Shown: positions 62,516 through 64,000 of the stretch, piece after piece
How positions within the stretch are numbered: the stretch's first letter is position 1
Layout: each line of letters begins with the position of its first letter
NCBI GenBank assembly: GCA_964519805.1
Contig: CAZFKN010000002.1
Coordinates: 1 to 64,000, forward strand
Length of the DNA: 64,000 nucleotides
Reading direction: 5' to 3'
Origin: DASQPE01 sp964519805
GTDB lineage: Bacteria > Gemmatimonadota > Gemmatimonadetes > Gemmatimonadales > GWC2-71-9
Program-made: the position numbers and the translations under genes
The notes under the pieces: model-generated
The model's database searches: none
What the model saw: only the letters and a program-made list of their open reading frames with translations
What the model was told of the DNA's origin: nothing

Positions 62516-63444
62516 CTCGCCAGGACCTGGTTGCGGTGCTCCTCGGCCGCAGGGTTACCGCTCGCCCGAAGTGCGAGGGCCAGCACCGCGGCGCTGTCGG
62601 CCTGAAGGACCGCGGCACCGTGCTGTGCCGCGATCGTGCCGGCGGCCTCGGCCTCGCGAATCGCTCCGTCGAAATCGCGGCGCTTGAGCGCGGCACGGGC
62701 GCCGATGCGCCGCGCTTCCGCGATGCCGAGGGCGTCGTCCGCCGATTGGGCCAGGCGGATCGCATGCGCCACCTCCCGCTCCGCCAAGCCGAGCTCCCCG
62801 GCATCCACGTGGACTTCGGCCCGCCCGGTCACGGTGAGCGCCAGCAGCGCGCTCTCGCCCACCAGCTCGGCGTGCCGCACCGCCTCGGCCGACGCGTCCT
62901 CGGCCTCGGCCAGCTCGGCCATGCCGCGGAACGCGAGCCCGAGGTTGTGGTACGTTTCCGCCGCGCCGCGCCGGTCGCCCAGCCGCTGATAGGATAGCAG
63001 GGCGCCGCGGAAGAGACTGAGCGCGTCGTTGGCCCGCCCGCGAATATGACTCAGCGACGCGAGGTTGTTGCTGGCGCGGGCCACGAGCAGGGAGTCCCCC
63101 AGCTCCCGAGCGAGCGACAGCGCCCCACGGAACGCCTCCTCGGCGTCGCCCAGACGGCCCTGCTCGAAGCCGATCACGCCAAGCAGGTTGAGCGCCCGCA
63201 TCCGACCGTCGCGGTCACCCCGGCTGCGGAAGCCGGCGAGCGCTGCCTCAGCCAGCGAGCGGGCCGTGTCGAGCTCGCCGACGCGGGTCGCAGCCGTAGC
63301 AGCCAGGAGCAGCAGCTCGGGCCGCCGACGGACGGACGGCCCATCGAGCTCCCGGAACGTCCGGAGCGCGTCCGCAAAGCGGCCCGCGGCGACCAGGTCG
63401 CGGAGGACCTGGGCTGCGTCACCGGCGGGAGGCGTGGGCGTCAT
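62449..63444 (-). CDS. TPR-repeat protein
   Basis: A 331-residue protein built almost entirely of helical pairs with TPR periodicity (for example ALNLLGVIGFEQGRLGDAEEAFRGAL and TYHNLGLAFRGMAELAEAEDASAEA), about seven repeats. No signal peptide, membrane helix or catalytic domain. Probably a protein-interaction scaffold in the cytoplasm. It follows the partial lipoprotein gene by 15 bases and may share its operon. Confidence 0.85.
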   Translation of the reverse strand: MTPTPPAGDAAQVLRDLVAAGRFADALRTFRELDGPSVRRRPELLLLAATAATRVGELDTARSLAEAALAGFRSRGDRDGRMRALNLLGVIGFEQGRLGDAEEAFRGALSLARELGDSLLVARASNNLASLSHIRGRANDALSLFRGALLSYQRLGDRRGAAETYHNLGLAFRGMAELAEAEDASAEAVRHAELVGESALLALTVTGRAEVHVDAGELGLAEREVAHAIRLAQSADDALGIAEARRIGARAALKRRDFDGAIREAEAAGTIAAQHGAAVLQADSAAVLALALRASGNPAAEEHRNQVLASYRSLGADPLIVRFEREWEELG

Positions 63445-63459
63445 TGAAGCGTCACTCCC

Positions 63460-64000
63460 TCAATACGCCAACGCGTAGCGGCTGAACCCGAGGAGGTTGC
63501 CTGCGACCTCCTTCTGGTCCTTGAGCACCGCCGAGCCGATCTGCACGAACGGCGCGGCGTCGGCTTCCTGGCGCCAGATCGCGATCTTCGCCTCGATCGC
63601 CGAGTCCACCCCTTCCGCCTCCGCGTAGTGGATGCGGAATTGGGCCGGATCGGCCGGGTTGAATCGCAGGCCCGTCGGCTCGAGGCGGATGAGTACCTGA
63701 GTCGGGTCGTCCACCGCCATCGTGATCTGGATGCACTCGGTCGCCCCGAACGGGGTGCCATCAGGCTTCGAGAGCAGCGTGCTGCTGTCGAGCCTGAGGC
63801 GGGCGAACTCCTCGCCCTGGCCCCCCTGGCCGTCGCTGAAGAACAGGCGCCCTTCCGCACCGCTCCCGTTGCACGCGTTGAACGTCGTGGTCGCGGCGAA
63901 GAGCGGCGGCGCGGTAGGCGCGAGGCGCAGGATGTTGAGCTCGCCCGGCATCCGCGACTGCAACGGCCCCGTCGAGTCGCCGCAGGCCAGCGCAGCCAGC
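63460..64000 (-). CDS. Lipoprotein of unknown function, N-terminus beyond window
   Basis: The frame is open to the window edge, so the start is missing. The visible part (180 residues) begins with the end of a lipoprotein signal, Leu-Ala-Ala-Leu-Ala-Cys, followed by GDSTGP. The mature part is beta-rich (LRLDSSTLLSKPDG, QVLIRLEPTGLRFNP) with an ACNG cysteine, and ends SRYALAY. No family recognised. It is likely anchored in the outer membrane or facing the periplasm. Confidence 0.75.
   Translation of the reverse strand, partial: LAALACGDSTGPLQSRMPGELNILRLAPTAPPLFAATTTFNACNGSGAEGRLFFSDGQGGQGEEFARLRLDSSTLLSKPDGTPFGATECIQITMAVDDPTQVLIRLEPTGLRFNPADPAQFRIHYAEAEGVDSAIEAKIAIWRQEADAAPFVQIGSAVLKDQKEVAGNLLGFSRYALAY

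Overview
The window is a dense, GC-rich (by eye about two-thirds G+C) bacterial chromosome segment of about 64 kb with roughly 57 protein genes, one RNA gene and no visible tRNA, rRNA, CRISPR array, prophage or insertion sequence. A GWxTD-motif lipoprotein, two Hanks-type kinases (one with a large TPR sensor region), a receiver-like/AraC regulator and many short overlapping operons suggest a member of the Gemmatimonadota. That assignment is an inference from gene content, not a marker-gene result.

Layout. 1-7.5 kb: RNase P RNA (3' end cut by the window edge), a kinase-TPR receptor, an AraC-type regulator, a kinase overlapping pyrE, and the GWxTD lipoprotein. 7.5-22.5 kb: a long inverted repeat, polA, an MMPL exporter, a matrixin-like protease, a serine hydrolase, a MIP18-family protein, RNase D, a thioesterase-hydrolase fusion, a 7Fe ferredoxin, a geranylgeranyl-reductase-like flavoprotein, a dienelactone hydrolase, a glyoxalase-fold protein, an AGXT2-like aminotransferase and a divergent peptide deformylase. 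22.6-29.4 kb: a complete SUF iron-sulfur operon (sufR-B-C-D-S-U) behind a strong promoter with a palindrome on its -35 element, then a bacilliredoxin and a small Sm-like candidate. 29.4-34.3 kb: mnmG with a perfect parS site in its last codons, a second near-parS site, then parA-parB-LytM peptidase-bactofilin, a chromosome segregation and cell-shape block. 34.4-39.6 kb: a BMP-type nucleoside ABC importer with a NIF3 gene inside the operon. 39.6-46 kb: plsC, a lone DUF4157 HExxH protein, and a seven-gene leftward operon including ndh2, queG and a cystathionine-gamma-synthase-type enzyme. 46-50.6 kb: an operon of a class V PLP enzyme, a LOG-family protein, a deoxyhypusine-synthase homologue and a Spinster-like MFS transporter, the least explained unit here. 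50.6-64 kb: copZ-copA-csoR, a GAF protein facing a GAF histidine kinase, an SDR, a DUF421 protein, an ABC exporter, an EF-G2-type GTPase, DUF2784 and TPR proteins, and the start of a lipoprotein cut by the window end.

How it works together. Most operons are joined by 4-base ATGA or GTGA overlaps, implying translational coupling. Several operon-first genes lack a Shine-Dalgarno sequence and instead have a TANNNT -10 hexamer 5-10 bases before the start codon, the pattern expected of leaderless mRNAs. The parS/ParAB block suggests the segment lies in the origin-proximal part of the chromosome, although no DnaA-box cluster was seen.
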